64,000 bases of DNA from Symsagittifera roscoffensis (lineage: Eukaryota > Xenacoelomorpha > Acoela > Convolutidae), in the NCBI RefSeq assembly GCF_963678635.1, contig NC_087070.1, positions 17,705,318 through 17,769,317 on the forward strand, in the 5' to 3' direction. A program made the position numbers and the translations under genes. The notes below the pieces were generated by a model. That model was not told the DNA's origin, made no database searches, and worked only from the letters and a program-made list of their open reading frames with translations. The number at the start of each line of letters is the position of its first letter. Position 1 is the first letter of the stretch. Of the stretch, positions 52,997 to 64,000 are shown in pieces.

Positions 52997-55900
52997 TGAA
53001 ACTGAAACGTCCCACCTACTGCGCCATACCACCTTATTGTCTTCAAACACTAGCCACCAATAAAGGAGCGGATACAAAAAACGCCATAAGTTTTCCAATG
53101 CTAAAATGCGATGCAGTGCCACCAATTTGTTGAGCATAAACTTATGTGAGTAAGGTTGAAAAAATGATGAGGGCAATAAAACCAATGCGACTGCTTGTGT
53201 ATTTCGAAAGATATCCGAACTCTGTCTAAATGCCATTAACGAAACCAAATCTTGCTCTGCCCTTGCCATTGAGAGATCAGAAGAAATAGGAAGCACTTAT
53301 AACAAATAGGAAGCACTTATAGCGCATGAAAATTAGAACGTTTCTGACCGATTTGGTCTCTATCACAAAAAAACTGATGAGATCGACGAACTTTGTATTT
53401 TGAATATATCTACATCAAAAGCTCTCCGCTTTTACCACTGAACTTTATGCTCCCTCTTTCATTCGAAACGAACAGCTGTCTCTAAGCTTGCTTTTGCTAT
53501 GACTGCTTCAGACTTGCACTTCGGCATTTAGTCAAACATCATCGGCATCGACTCCAGTATGAGCAAATTGATTAGCTTGTAACAAAAATAACGCATCTAG
53601 TCTTTTTCTAAATTTCCATGATGCACATACTCTTGCATTTATGACTTAGTGCTGTTGAATTTTTTTATGACAAAATTCTTTTGTTATTTTTTTTATCAAC
53701 GCATCTCAGCAGCCTCCAGCAGGTTGTATTAAACGTTGGACTGAAACAGGTATTTTATAAAACACAGTGTGCATCTAAATTCCAGAACCAGTGTCATCTT
53801 GATGGGAACGTAGGTTTGGACTACCTCTGAAGCAGGTTGCAAAAAATTAGAGAACGATCAGTTGAAAAACTAAGAAATTGATCTCATTTGAGGATGAAAC
53901 GATTTCTTGCCCCTAGGTTTGCATGATTAACAACGAGAAAGGTCTGGAAAATCTTTAAAGAATTGAACAACCTTTGAAGTTCACCTAGTTTTTCCCGAGT
54001 CGATTAATTTTTGTTTTGCAAGATTATTTATGTTCAAAACTTAAGCACATGAGCAGCTCGCACGTTATAGTGCTGATTTAAAGTATCCGGACAATACGAA
54101 TAAAAATTCAAATTGGAAACGCTTTTTTCTCAAATTGGATCAATTTTAGAAAAAAAAGTGTTGCGACAAAACTTGCGTAAAATTTTAACAGATTTAATAC
54201 GGTGCAATTTTTTAAACAAAATTCGTGCCCGAAAATGTCTCTAAAAAATTTTCAAAAAGTTTCCCCAAAAGTTCACCTTTGGCTTTTGTAGTCAATAAAA
54301 AACTATGTCAAAACTATCAGGTCAATTGCTGGAAAATTTATACCATAGGGAGCCTCTAATCTAGCACAAAAAATTCAAGACGCAGATAACAAAGTTCAAG
54401 ACCAACAATGAACAAAATTATTTTTTGTTTGATAGCCTAAAAATGGCATTTTCACTATACAAAATACAATTTTCTTAGTTACATACAATTATAATACGTA
54501 ACTTAATTAACTTTGCTGGGCTAGGCAATTTATTCCCTTTAGTATAACTTTTTCAGCAATTGCCCAGGTAATTTTGGCGTAATTTTTAGTTGACTACAAA
54601 ACGCCAAAAGTGACTCAATTGTAGGGTAAAATAAATTATCTCTTTCAAAATCTTAAACTCTAAGCAAGCTTGTCTCCAACCTTTTGAATGGTTTTAAATT
54701 TTTTTCGGATTTTAAAACTTCAAAGTTTTAAACTTCAGGTTTGAATTTAAATTTCAAGTTTAAATTAAATTTTCATTTAATTTTACTGGTTTTGTTCGGA
54801 TAACTAAAGGGGATAACTAAAGGGGATATAATCATCTATCTTTTGTATAAATCAGCACTGAATTTTTACACTGCAGCGAAGCAGAAAAAACACACATAAA
54901 ACGCCGACAAAAAGGCAAGAGCGAAAGTTCAAAGAACTATTTTGAATTAGTTTTAGCTTGAAGGTCAAAATTAGTTAAAAATTTTGAGACGACCAAAAAA
55001 TTTGTCGACTGAAAACACTGAATTCAGCACTGAATTTTTACACTGCAGCAAAGCAGAAAAAAAACACACATAAACCTCCGACAAAAAGGCAAGCGAGCAA
55101 GTTCAAAGAACTATTTTGAATTAGTTTTAGCTTGAAGGTCAAAAATATTTAAAAAGTTTGAGACGTTGACCAAAAAATTTGTTGAAAACTATATAATCAG
55201 TAGCGAAAAATTGGTAGCGAAAAAACAATCAAAAACAAAAGTTAGAAAAATTGTTTTGGAAAATTTTAGCGCCAAAAAGCTTATTTTACAGCCCGAAATT
55301 TGGTCAAGGTTTACTGAGACGTCGAAACTGGTGCAGAACATTGATCCTCTTATAAAATTCTTTCAGCCTGAACTTTTTGTAATTCTCTATGCAGAGATGA
55401 TTTAAGCTATCCGGACAAAACGAATTAATTTTGAAATTTGAAATGTGTTTGTATCTAATTGGGTTGGTTGACAATAGGCAAAAAAAAACATATGAACACT
55501 AAAGATGCAAAGAAGTTCAGCCGAACTAATATGGTGCAATGGATTTGGCAAAATTCTTACAAACAAAACAACTTGGGCTGTTTTCAGTCGACCAAAAAAT
55601 TCATTAAAACTACCAGTTCAATTGCTAACAAAACTAAAGAGGATATAATCATCTAACTTTTGTATAAATAAACTTATTTTTAGTTTCTTAGCCGTAAATG
55701 ACATTGACACTACCTAAATCTTCTTTTTTTATTTGAAACAACTTTTGAATACTCTGGTTGAACTTTACTGGGCTACATAAGAGGTTCACTTTGCAGTCGT
55801 TTTGTTAGCAAATGACGCTGCAGTTTTTGTGCAATTTTTGATTGACTGAAAAAGCCAACATTGTTCCGTTTTTGTTGTTGAATTTTGCAAAATAAATGGC

Positions 55901-56600
55901 ACCATATTAATTCAGCTAAAATTCTAAGCAACTTTATTCCTTTTCACTGTTTGACCAAATGAACTCAAAATGAAAAACCGCGATTTATATTTGAAATTCT
56001 AATCGTTCCGTCCGGATAATCTAAATCAGCACTTTACCTTATCTTAGACTTGAAAACGATTCTTTGATTTTCCTTTGACGTTTTTGACGAATTTTTGACA
56101 TTTTCAAGAATTTTTCTCATAATAGTGTCTTTTCTTGTGCGCCGTGTAACGCTGGAACAAACGCTGTAACGCGTGAAAATTTAGTGAATTAGACAAACTA
56201 CAACAATTTTCTTCACAAAATAAATAAACAAAATAATGAAAAAAAATTTCAAATTAAATTTTTAAAAGTTTTATCAATTTTTTGCACTAATACTTAAATC
56301 ATTTTTTGGATTTTTTTGCCAGAGATGCGCTTAATGAAGCTTTCATAAATAGTTTTCCTATGAGTAAAATCAATTTTTTTTCAGCCTATATTACTAATTT
56401 TCAGATGGAGAGAGCGTTACTCGATCGCTTTACTCGCTCGAAATTTGAAAAAACTCACAAATTTGAAACGTTTTTCTGGACATTAGAACAATTTTTAATG
56501 TCATTCGAATCACGGTTGAGAGTGCTTTAAGATGATATATCACTTAACCCATTCCGATGATTATTTTCAGGTACCTGATTTTGCGTTGAAAAAAAAACTG
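52997..56600. other. Intergenic DNA with repeats right of element 2
   Basis: No gene is supported. 52997-53180 has SINE-like pieces (CACTAGCCACCAATAAA, GTGCCACCAA). 53440-53560 is less AT-rich and may contain the displaced upstream region of the CFAP36-like gene. The rest is AT-rich. Confidence 0.4.
54853..55150. repeat. 172-bp tandem duplication
   Basis: CAGCACTGAATTTTTACACT and about 110 following bases, to TTAGCTTGAAGGTCAAAA, occur at 54853 and again at 55025 with a few mismatches. Confidence 0.75.
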
Positions 56601-56945
56601 AACACAGAGGTGAAGCTGTGATTCGCAAACACAAGCGAGGAAAATGCAAAAAATAGCTCTAAACAGGCAAAACAAAGTGAAATAAGGAACAGATAAAAAA
56701 AACAAATTGAAAATTTTTTGTTGAGATTAAAAGTACCACTTTCTCACAGGTACTTCACAACCGATTGTAATTTTACTAACACTAGCCATTAAAAAAGCAG
56801 CTACAGTTTCTATCAAATTGCCAAAGTTATGCAGCAAAAATTCGACCAAAAAAATTAAAACATTTTAAACCTTCCAGATATCCGACCTTTTGATTAGGAG
56901 TCTCACGTCCTCGCTTCTGCGCCACGGTCACTTGTAAATAAACTA
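56600..56945 (-). repeat. tRNA-headed SINE-like repeat
   Basis: Related to 31560-31770. On the minus strand CGTGGCGCAGAAGCGAGGAC is followed by GTGAGACTCCTAATC, the same motifs as the other copy. The far end contains ACAGAGGTGAAGCTGTGATTC. Confidence 0.5.
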
Positions 56946-57980
56946 AAGCCCAGCTAATGCTGGATCTACCTGTTCTAATAAAACCTAGTGTTTCTCTGCT
57001 TAAGAAGGAGATTATCCGCTTGGTTAAAGGAAAAAACTACTACTCACTCTTAAAATAGTCTTCCTATCGGATTTGACTGGGTAGTTTTTGCAAAAAATTG
57101 AGAAAGATACAAAAAATCGATCTACAACTCAAAAATTTGACCTTTCCTTTATCCATCAAATTTTCCCAACTAAAGCATGGGAACAGTCTCCACTTTCCAC
57201 ACCCTGATTTGTAGATTGAAGATTTCCGCACCCTGATGTTTTGAATTGAAGACTTAATATCAGATTTGGCTAGTGGTTTTCGAGAAAAGTGACCAAATTT
57301 CTGAACAACAAACTAGAAATTTTAAAAAGAATTTTTCCGAAGTCCATATCAGCTATTCTACAAAAAAAAGAAAAAACTGATTACGCAGGCAAAATCTAAG
57401 CACCATGTTAGTTTTCATGAACTATCAACATCAGTATCAGCAGGTTAGTTTTTGAAAAAAGTAGAACTTTCCAATAAACGCTCAAAATTTCAAAATAGCC
57501 GCTTGCGCAAGTAAGTTTCGCATAACTGATTTTTCTTTCGGTTAAACCTTAACCCCCGATTAGGCAGTTTTTGAGAAAAGTCAAGTTTTAAAAATTAACC
57601 AAAATACAAAAAATGGGCTTGTTTCAGGCCTTAATTTTTTCTCTACCTAATTTAGGGAATAATCACTTGAGAAGGGGACATCCCCCATGGTTTGTTCTTT
57701 TGATTAAAACCTTCATTTCAGATTTGTCAATTTAATATTTTAGAAATTGAAAAAAAATCAAACTAATAGGCCAATAATCCCCCTACTGAAACTTTCGAAG
57801 GCCGTACAACGTGAGGTAAAATGAAGAGACTGGCGAAATATGCAGGCACATAGATGAGCAACTGTTTATCCATTGGAACCATTTTTTTCAAAATCGGTTC
57901 AGTAGTTTTTGAGAAAATAAAGTTTCTGCGAACAGTGCAAAAATTTTCCAAAGCGTCGCAAAAAAAACAGAAAACAAAAA
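56946..57980. repeat. Second copy of the complex dispersed repeat
   Basis: It starts near GCCCAGCTAATGCTGGATC and has diverged sub-units (GTTTTTGAGAAAA, AACTAAAGCATGGGAA) matching 28520-29480. No coding content. Confidence 0.45.
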
Positions 57981-58561
57981 ATATCATACATTTTCATAAT
58001 ACAGATTTTTCCAAACAGGACCTAACACTATCCAAAAATAAAGCAGCGACATAGTCTACTAATTTGTTTGTGCTTAAGTACAATTACATTGAAATCTACC
58101 CAAAGTGTCACTAAATGAGCACTTTTATTTGCGACTTAGGTTAGAAAAAAATTCTTCCTAATAACACAATACGCTTCGCTAGTGTAAAAACACCCGAACA
58201 CAAAGTTTCTCCCATTTTCAATGATCGGAATAATTAAAATAGAAAATTTAAAAAATGTAGAGGCATTGTTCAAGTAAATGAAAATATCCAGAGCAAATGG
58301 AAAATTTGCAAATATCCAGAGCAAATGGAAAACAAGAGAAACGTTCGAAAATGCGAACCGAAAAAAAAAACAAAATTAAAAAAGCGTTAATGAAAATGAG
58401 CAAATTGTAAATCTAAAGTTCTTGCGCCTTAACTTCTGGGCATTAAGAACCGGTGCATGACTCTTGACATTACACGGATTGAGGTAATCGATTGTTTGAT
58501 CTAAATATTTCTTTTCCATGAATTAAATATAATTTTCTGAAAATTATGTATTTTTTGCTAC

Positions 58562-58780
58562 TGTATATATCAAAGTAGACCATGTATATATCAAAGTAAG
58601 CCATGTATATCTCAAAGTCGACCAAAAACGATCACAATTGATCAACGCTGATCAAGTTCGACCAAGATTGACGACGACCGAAGTCGACAGCCGACATCGT
58701 TCGACCCTCAGAACCGACATCGTTCCATCCATACCGCCGATGCATAATTCGACCACCTCAACCCGGGTAATGGTCCAAAC
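58562..58780. repeat. 21-bp triplet repeat and CGACC-rich stretch
   Basis: TGTATATATCAAAGTAGACCA recurs three times at 58562, 58583 and 58604, followed by a degenerate run of TCGACC/CGACCA motifs to about 58780. Confidence 0.6.
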
Positions 58781-59019
58781 TATGAAAAAAGAGAATTTTC
58801 AATTTGAGCAGTGAATATTCCAAGACATTGACCCCAATAATCAATTCGATATGTTTTGCTTTGTATACATGTTAAGATATGGACTGTGTCAATAGATGCA
58901 AGTCAAATGTCAATACGCATATTATCTATTAGCTTCTAGTTCCTGATTATCCTGGCTAGCAGACAAATATAACGCCGTGACTTTAAAGATGGATGTGTAA
59001 TGAATTTAGGGAGACTACG

Positions 59020-59850
59020 TTAGTCGTCCATCCACGCAGACCCCGTTGAATCTTCAAATGCGGGTCGAATTCGCCACTGATGAACAGAGTCGAGTTCGCC
59101 TACTTTCCGTTCAATTTCGGCGTCGATGCAAGAATTAATTAACTCGCAGTGGCCATACACAAAGAGTTCAAGATTACTGGATTTTAGACTACTCGCGTAT
59201 TCTTTCTTCACTTGATCAATATCATACTCCTCGTGAAATATTGCACTATGAAAGCTCAAAACTTTGAGGCTTTCGTTCCAGCGATTCATTATATCATTTA
59301 TGAAATCAAAATCCAAAAATTTACATTCAATCGGATCAGCTTCAATCACTAAAATTTCAAACGCACTTTGAATTCTCCGCAGAAGTTCAATCATGTTAAC
59401 AGAGACGCCCCTCCTGCGCCTATAAAAATAATCAAAGTCGTGCATCGTAACTTTCAGGCACTTAATTTCGGTACAATCGACCAAACACTCCAACAAACTG
59501 AAGTGCACAGATACTATAGAACACGTTTTCGGAAGATGTAGCTTTAGACCATTTATTCCGCCTAAACCCATAAAAAAGCGCATAACTTCTAAATCAAGGT
59601 GCAATAATTTCAAATTCGGAAACACCGCTTTCACAATTTCCATCCAAATTCGTAAACTAAACGGTCTAAAATGATCTAACTTCAAATTTGAGACAGTTGG
59701 TAAAGAGCGATAGTTAGAAACCTTTGCCTCGTGTGGAATAAACATGCCATAGATTTCTAAAGTTTGTAAACTAGCAAGATGCCGCAATTTGTTGTGCAGA
59801 AAAAAAGAATCAGCGCCAGAATTGTTTAGATTGATCCAGAGTGTCTTACA
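59020..59850 (-). CDS. Leucine-rich-repeat-like host protein exon
   Basis: An open frame of about 276 codons ending at TAA 59020-59022. It has repeated L--L-L motifs (LKLDHF, LKLLHLDLEV, LKLHLPKTC, IKCLKVTMHD, LKVLSFHSA, LELFVYGHC), typical of irregular leucine-rich repeats in F-box/LRR proteins. There is no membrane segment. The frame lacks an ATG at its start. It begins after a plausible acceptor (CATTTTTTTGAG) at 59850, so this is the last exon of a longer gene whose 5' part lies beyond the repeats to the right. Codons are less AT-biased than the flanks. Confidence 0.55.
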   Translation of the reverse strand, partial: CKTLWINLNNSGADSFFLHNKLRHLASLQTLEIYGMFIPHEAKVSNYRSLPTVSNLKLDHFRPFSLRIWMEIVKAVFPNLKLLHLDLEVMRFFMGLGGINGLKLHLPKTCSIVSVHFSLLECLVDCTEIKCLKVTMHDFDYFYRRRRGVSVNMIELLRRIQSAFEILVIEADPIECKFLDFDFINDIMNRWNESLKVLSFHSAIFHEEYDIDQVKKEYASSLKSSNLELFVYGHCELINSCIDAEIERKVGELDSVHQWRIRPAFEDSTGSAWMDD

Positions 59851-59860
59851 CTCAAAAAAA

Positions 59861-60015
59861 TGTTAAGGTAAAATTACCCTAAATGAGTTAAGGTAAAAAA
59901 AAATTAAGGTAAAATTTACCCTAACATTACCTTAACTTTACCTTAAAATATTGTTAGGGTAAAATTTACCTTAACTGAATTAAGGTAATTTACCTTAACT
60001 TAACCTTAATTTTAC
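59861..60015. repeat. TTAAGGTAAA inverted-repeat cluster
   Basis: About ten copies of TTAAGGTAAA/TTTACCTTAA alternate in both orientations over 155 bp, so the stretch can form several hairpins. It lies directly upstream of the acceptor of the LRR-like exon, probably inside its intron. Confidence 0.8.
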
Positions 60016-60140
60016 TAAAAATATTTAGGAATGCATTTAACTAAACAGGAATAAGGTTATTTGAGATAAACATTGGATCTCGTAGCCCACCTATCAAATT
60101 TTCAGTTCAACCATATAAGTGATAAAGATTTTTCTAAGTA

Positions 60141-60562
60141 TATTTGTATGTATGTATTTTTGTATGTATGTATGTTTGTAAGTATGTATGTATGTATGTA
60201 TGTATGTATGTATGTATGTATGTATGTATGTATGTATGTATGTATGTATGTATGTATGTATGTATGTATGTATGTATGTATGTATGTATGTATGTATGTA
60301 TGTATGTATGTATGTATGTATGTATGTATGTATGTATGTATGTATGTACGTATGTATGTATGTATGTATGTATGTATGTATGTATGTATGTATGTATGTA
60401 TCTATGTATGTATGTATGTATGTATGTATGTATGTATGTATGTATGTATGTATGTATGTATGTATGTATGTATGTATGTATGTATGTATGTATGTATGTA
60501 TGTATGTATGTATGTATGTATGTATGTATGTATGTATGTATGTATGTATGTATGTATGTATG
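60141..60562. repeat. TATG microsatellite
   Basis: About 420 bp of almost uninterrupted (TATG)n with a few variant units near the left end (GTTTG, GTAAG) and single changes at about 60347 and 60401. The long frames through it are artefacts of the repeat. Confidence 0.98.
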
Positions 60563-60589
60563 CTGTTCGAAATTTGCTCTCGGTTATTT

Positions 60590-63500
60590 CTTAATTTCAT
60601 GCAACTTTGACGTGTGCAAGAAGGTTAAACTTAGGTGCGCACTTTTTGTGTTTGCCAACCCCAAAAAAATTGAAATTTTTTTTTACAAAATTCTTTCAGG
60701 GATGAAATTATAAAGAAAAAAAATATCGCCACTGGTTGATACGTATTCAGTACTGTTATAGAAGTGTGTTAACAGCAATATTTCTGGATGAAACAATTCA
60801 TAAGGTCAAATTGAGGGCCTGATTTAGCATGAAATATTGCTTCATAAAATGTTCTGCCTTTCATATCAAAAAAACTCAATCGTTGGAACTTCAAATTTTA
60901 ATCGGATATTTCTTGTTTTCATGCAACCTTGATGTGTGCAAGAAAGTTAAATTTCCTAAACTACTTGACAAACGGCCAAATTTGAAAATTATCAAAATAA
61001 AAAAAATCGAAATTACAGAGCTAGTTTTGCTTTGTTGAGAAACATTTATAGTGCGTTTGTCTGTCGATATAGTTTTCTAGTGAGCAATTTTTTTTTCACG
61101 GTCTGGTGCGTTCCAATTAATTTTCGTTTTTTATAGCAATTTCCAATTAATGGTTTTTTAAAAGTTTTGAGCTATTGTAGTAATGAATAAAAAAAATAGA
61201 TCGTTTTTGAACACTCTGTTTGTGATATGTGTATATTAGATAAACAACAATGCGGTTTGAACAGCTGATCGAATTCTGCTCTCAATTATTTCTTGTTTTT
61301 ATGCAACTTTGATGTGTACAAGAAGGTTAATTTTCCTAAACTAATTAAGAAATGGCCAAATTTGAAAACTATCAAAATAAAAAAATCGAAATTTAAAAAA
61401 CAAACAGTCAAATTGACATGCCGCTTTAGGTGCGCACTTTTTGCGTTTGTCTACCCCAAAAAAAATTGATTTTTTTTACAAAATTTTTTCAGGGATGAAA
61501 ATATCTAGAAAAAATATCGCAACTGGTTGATACGTATTCAGTTCTGTTATAGAAGTGTGTTAACAGCAATATTTTTGGATGAAACAATTCATAATGTCAG
61601 TTTGAGGGCCTGATTTAGCATGAAATATCGCTTCAAAAAATGTTCTGCCTTTCATATTAAAAAAACTCAATCGTTAGAATTTCAAAAGGGCTAATTTTGA
61701 TATCTAGTACGTTGCTAATCTCAGCGTGGTTGCGAAGATTTTAATTGAAAAAAAACTGTCGCAGGTTTTGTATCATAGAGTTAAGAAAACAATTTTCAAA
61801 TTTTTTTTTTGCCATTGACAGAAAATTATTAGAGCTAGATTTGGGTATATAATACACTCCTATTCCGAAGGAAATGTGACGATATGGTTTTTTTAAGTAG
61901 AAAAATTACTTCTTTTCGGGCTTCCGGCTTGCTCCAAAAATTGGCTTCAATTTTATCATTTTGAAGCTGTTGGCTTCCAAAAATTGGCTTCAATTTTACT
62001 CTGATGACTTTTAATGTCTGTTGATAGATGTCGGAGTAGCAGTAGGAGAGCTTAAATTTGATACAAAAAAAAACGTGTCTAAAATCGAAGTGCTTGGGAC
62101 GATATACGTTTTTTAAGAAGAAAAAATAATCGGGCTTCCGGCTCGCTCCAAAGATTGGCTTCATCTTTATTTTTACTCTGATGATTTTTGCAATCTGTTG
62201 ATAGGTATCGGAGTAGCATTAGTAGAGCTTAAGTTTGATATAAAAAACGTTTCTAAATTCGAGGTGCTTGTGACGATAATATTTTTTTTATAAAAAAAAA
62301 TTCGGGCTTCAGGCTCTCTCCTAAGATTGATTTCAATTGTACGTTTTGGGTTAATTTTTTGCTCTTGCCCTGTTATTTGAACGAAACTTGTTTTGCGACT
62401 CTCAAGTTGTTGAATTTTTCAGATCTTCAATTGGAGCGATTACAATTCTCAAAACGTCGTGTTAGTTTCGATATAGTTTTCAAGTGTCGATAATTTTCAT
62501 CGATAAATTCTTCAAATTGTGCCATAATTTTCTTGTTTTTATACAACTCTGGTGCAGTTGAGGCCGTAAGATTTTCTACGCTCTTTGATTGTTAAGAAGG
62601 AAGTGATTTAAGTTAAGAATGGTTAGTTGGGCGAGGTATAACCCGATTTTCCAGGTTTCTATGAAGTTCATAGCAAGTGATATCATTTTTTCATAATTTT
62701 TCGGTTGAAAGAGTCTATTTCATTGCTAAAATATAGTATCTTACTCGTCATTTCAGTTACAGATTATAGTTCGATGCATGGAAGTTATCGAAAATTGAAA
62801 AAAAAATCAAGGTTTTCAAAAAACAGTCAATTCGTGACGCCGCTTTGTGTGTGCACTTTTTGTGTTTGCCTACCCCCAAAAAAATTGAGAGTTTATTACA
62901 AAAAATTTTCACTGCTGAAACTATCCAGGACACTGATTTGGCAAGTGATTATTTCAATTTCAGTGCTGTTAGAGAAGTTCGTTAACAGCAATATTTCTGG
63001 ATGAAAAAATTGAAAAGGTCAGTTTGGGCGGCCTGATCTGGCCTGAAATATTGCTTCAAAAATCTTCTGCCCTATATATGAAAAAGTACTGAGTATTTTC
63101 TCTGCTGTGTTTTTTGCAATTGTTAGAAATTTTTCGAAGGCCTAAATTTTATTGTGTTACATTATTAAACTCAGGGTGGTTGTGAAACTATTAATTTTTT
63201 TAAAAAATCACAATTTTTCAAAATCCTTGCTTAATCCAGGTTTTGTGTCATAGAGTTGTGACAACCTATTGGTTTTCAAATCAGGTTTTGCCATGACAGA
63301 TGAATGAAAGAGCTTAATGTTGGTATATGATAGGCTCCTAAAATCGAAGGGAATGTGACGATATGTTTTTTTAATGAAAAATTTTCCTTTTTTCGGGCTT
63401 CCGGCTCGCTCCAAAGATTGGCTTCAATTTTAATGTTATATTAGTGATTTTTGTAATAAGTTAAAAGCTATCGGAGATACAATAGTGGAACTTAATTTTG

Positions 63501-64000
63501 TTATATAAAATGAGTGCAAAATCGAAGTGATTGTGACGATATAAATTATTGAATTTTAAAACAAAATTTTTTTTCGGGCTTCAGGCTCTCTCCTAAGATT
63601 GGCTTCAATTGTTCATCTTAGGTTATTTTTGTGCTCTTGCCCGGTTCTCAATTTCGAAGACACTTTTACTGCTCGTCTCGCGCTGTTAATTTTTATAAAC
63701 TTCAAATTGAAGAGTTTAAAATCCTCAAAACGGCGTGTTAATTTCGATATTGTTTTCTAGTGTTGATAATTTTCATCGATATTTTCTTAAAATTATGCCA
63801 TAGTTTTCTTGTTTTTATACAACTCTGGTACTATTGAGACAGTAACATTTCCTAAACTCATTGATTGTTAGCAGGGTAATCATTGAAGTTGCAGAATGGT
63901 TAGTTGGGCGAGGTACAACCCGATTTTTCAGGTTTTTTTTAATGTTTATTGCACGATGTATCATTTTTTCAGGATTTTACGGTTGAAATAGTCTATTCTG
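60590..64000. repeat. Complex diverged repeat array
   Basis: Shared blocks recur out of phase: TTTATGCAACTTTGATGTG-like (60597, 60917, 61297, 62537, 63815), GCGCACTTTTTG-GTTTG (60635, 61431, 62850), GGGCTTCCGGCTCGCTCCAAAG (61918, 62131, 62307, 63396, 63573), and GGTTAGTTGGGCGAGGTA (62620, 63898). It looks like nested or tandem copies of an unclassified element of about 1.3 kb. It reaches the window edge. No gene is supported. Confidence 0.55.

Noticed and set aside
60073-60713. Long Met-Tyr-Val-Cys and Thr-Tyr-Ile-His frames on both strands
   Set aside because: They are translations of the TATG microsatellite in several frames.
61835-63414. Minus-strand frames in the right-hand repeat
   Set aside because: They recur with the repeat units, are broken in each and show no domain.
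1-64000. CRISPR arrays, bacterial operons, rRNA genes
   Set aside because: The tandem repeats have no unique spacers, the host genes have introns, and no rRNA or intact tRNA was seen.

Overview
This window is AT-rich metazoan DNA. Canonical GT-AG introns, env-bearing Ty3/Gypsy-type elements with intact target-site duplications, a broken LINE, tRNA-headed SINE-like repeats and long simple repeats all point to an invertebrate genome with heavy transposon content. I cannot name the species.

Layout. 1-1421: decayed AT-rich DNA with a short reverse-transcriptase relic. 1422-20321: an 18.9 kb LTR retroelement on the minus strand (element 1) with 410-bp LTRs (three mismatches between copies, duplicated target CTAG). 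Reading along the minus strand it carries a leader, a basic 155-residue ORF, a giant Gag-protease ORF, RT-RNase H (broken by one in-frame TGA), integrase, two tiny hydrophobic ORFs, an ATG-less Ser/Thr/Pro-rich ORF, an envelope-like ORF, an unrecognised 602-residue ORF that overlaps the envelope stop as ATGA, and 1.6 kb of 3' non-coding DNA. 20326-27704: mostly old repeats, with one small possible membrane-protein gene at 21393. 27705-41084: a host gene on the minus strand which I reconstruct as seven exons (501 residues, all intron phases agreeing) resembling CFAP36/CCDC104, a BART-domain ciliary protein. An alternative terminal exon at 38364-38473 would give a 213-residue form. Its long third intron holds a 58-bp minisatellite, SINE-like units and a broken CR1/L2-like LINE (about 33676-37612). 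41282-52991: a second, younger 11.7 kb LTR retroelement (element 2, 390-bp LTRs with one mismatch, duplicated target AATAC), inserted about 200 bp upstream of the start codon of that host gene and in the same orientation. 52992-58900: repeats. 59020-59850: an exon of a leucine-rich host protein. 59861-64000: a hairpin-rich TTAAGGTAAA cluster, a 420-bp TATG microsatellite and a complex diverged repeat.

The most unusual feature is in element 2. Its 1864-residue Pol continues past protease, RT, RNase H and integrase through a Pro-rich linker into a C-terminal macrodomain of the TARG1/OARD1 type, with both residues known to be catalytic in that family (Lys and Asp) in place. A retroelement polyprotein carrying a probable ADP-ribosyl hydrolase would be a new combination as far as I know; a database search is needed. 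Next comes a 170-bp tandem array (5.7 copies), then a baculovirus-F-like envelope ORF that lacks an ATG and abuts a possible 3' splice site.

Expression logic. In element 2 a canonical A-AAA-AAC heptamer directly before the Gag stop gives the -1 shift into Pol. In element 1 A-AAA-AAT directly before the RT-RNase H stop gives the -1 shift into integrase, whereas ORF1-to-Gag and protease-to-RT need a +1 change. Several downstream ORFs of both elements have no ATG, which points to spliced subgenomic mRNAs.
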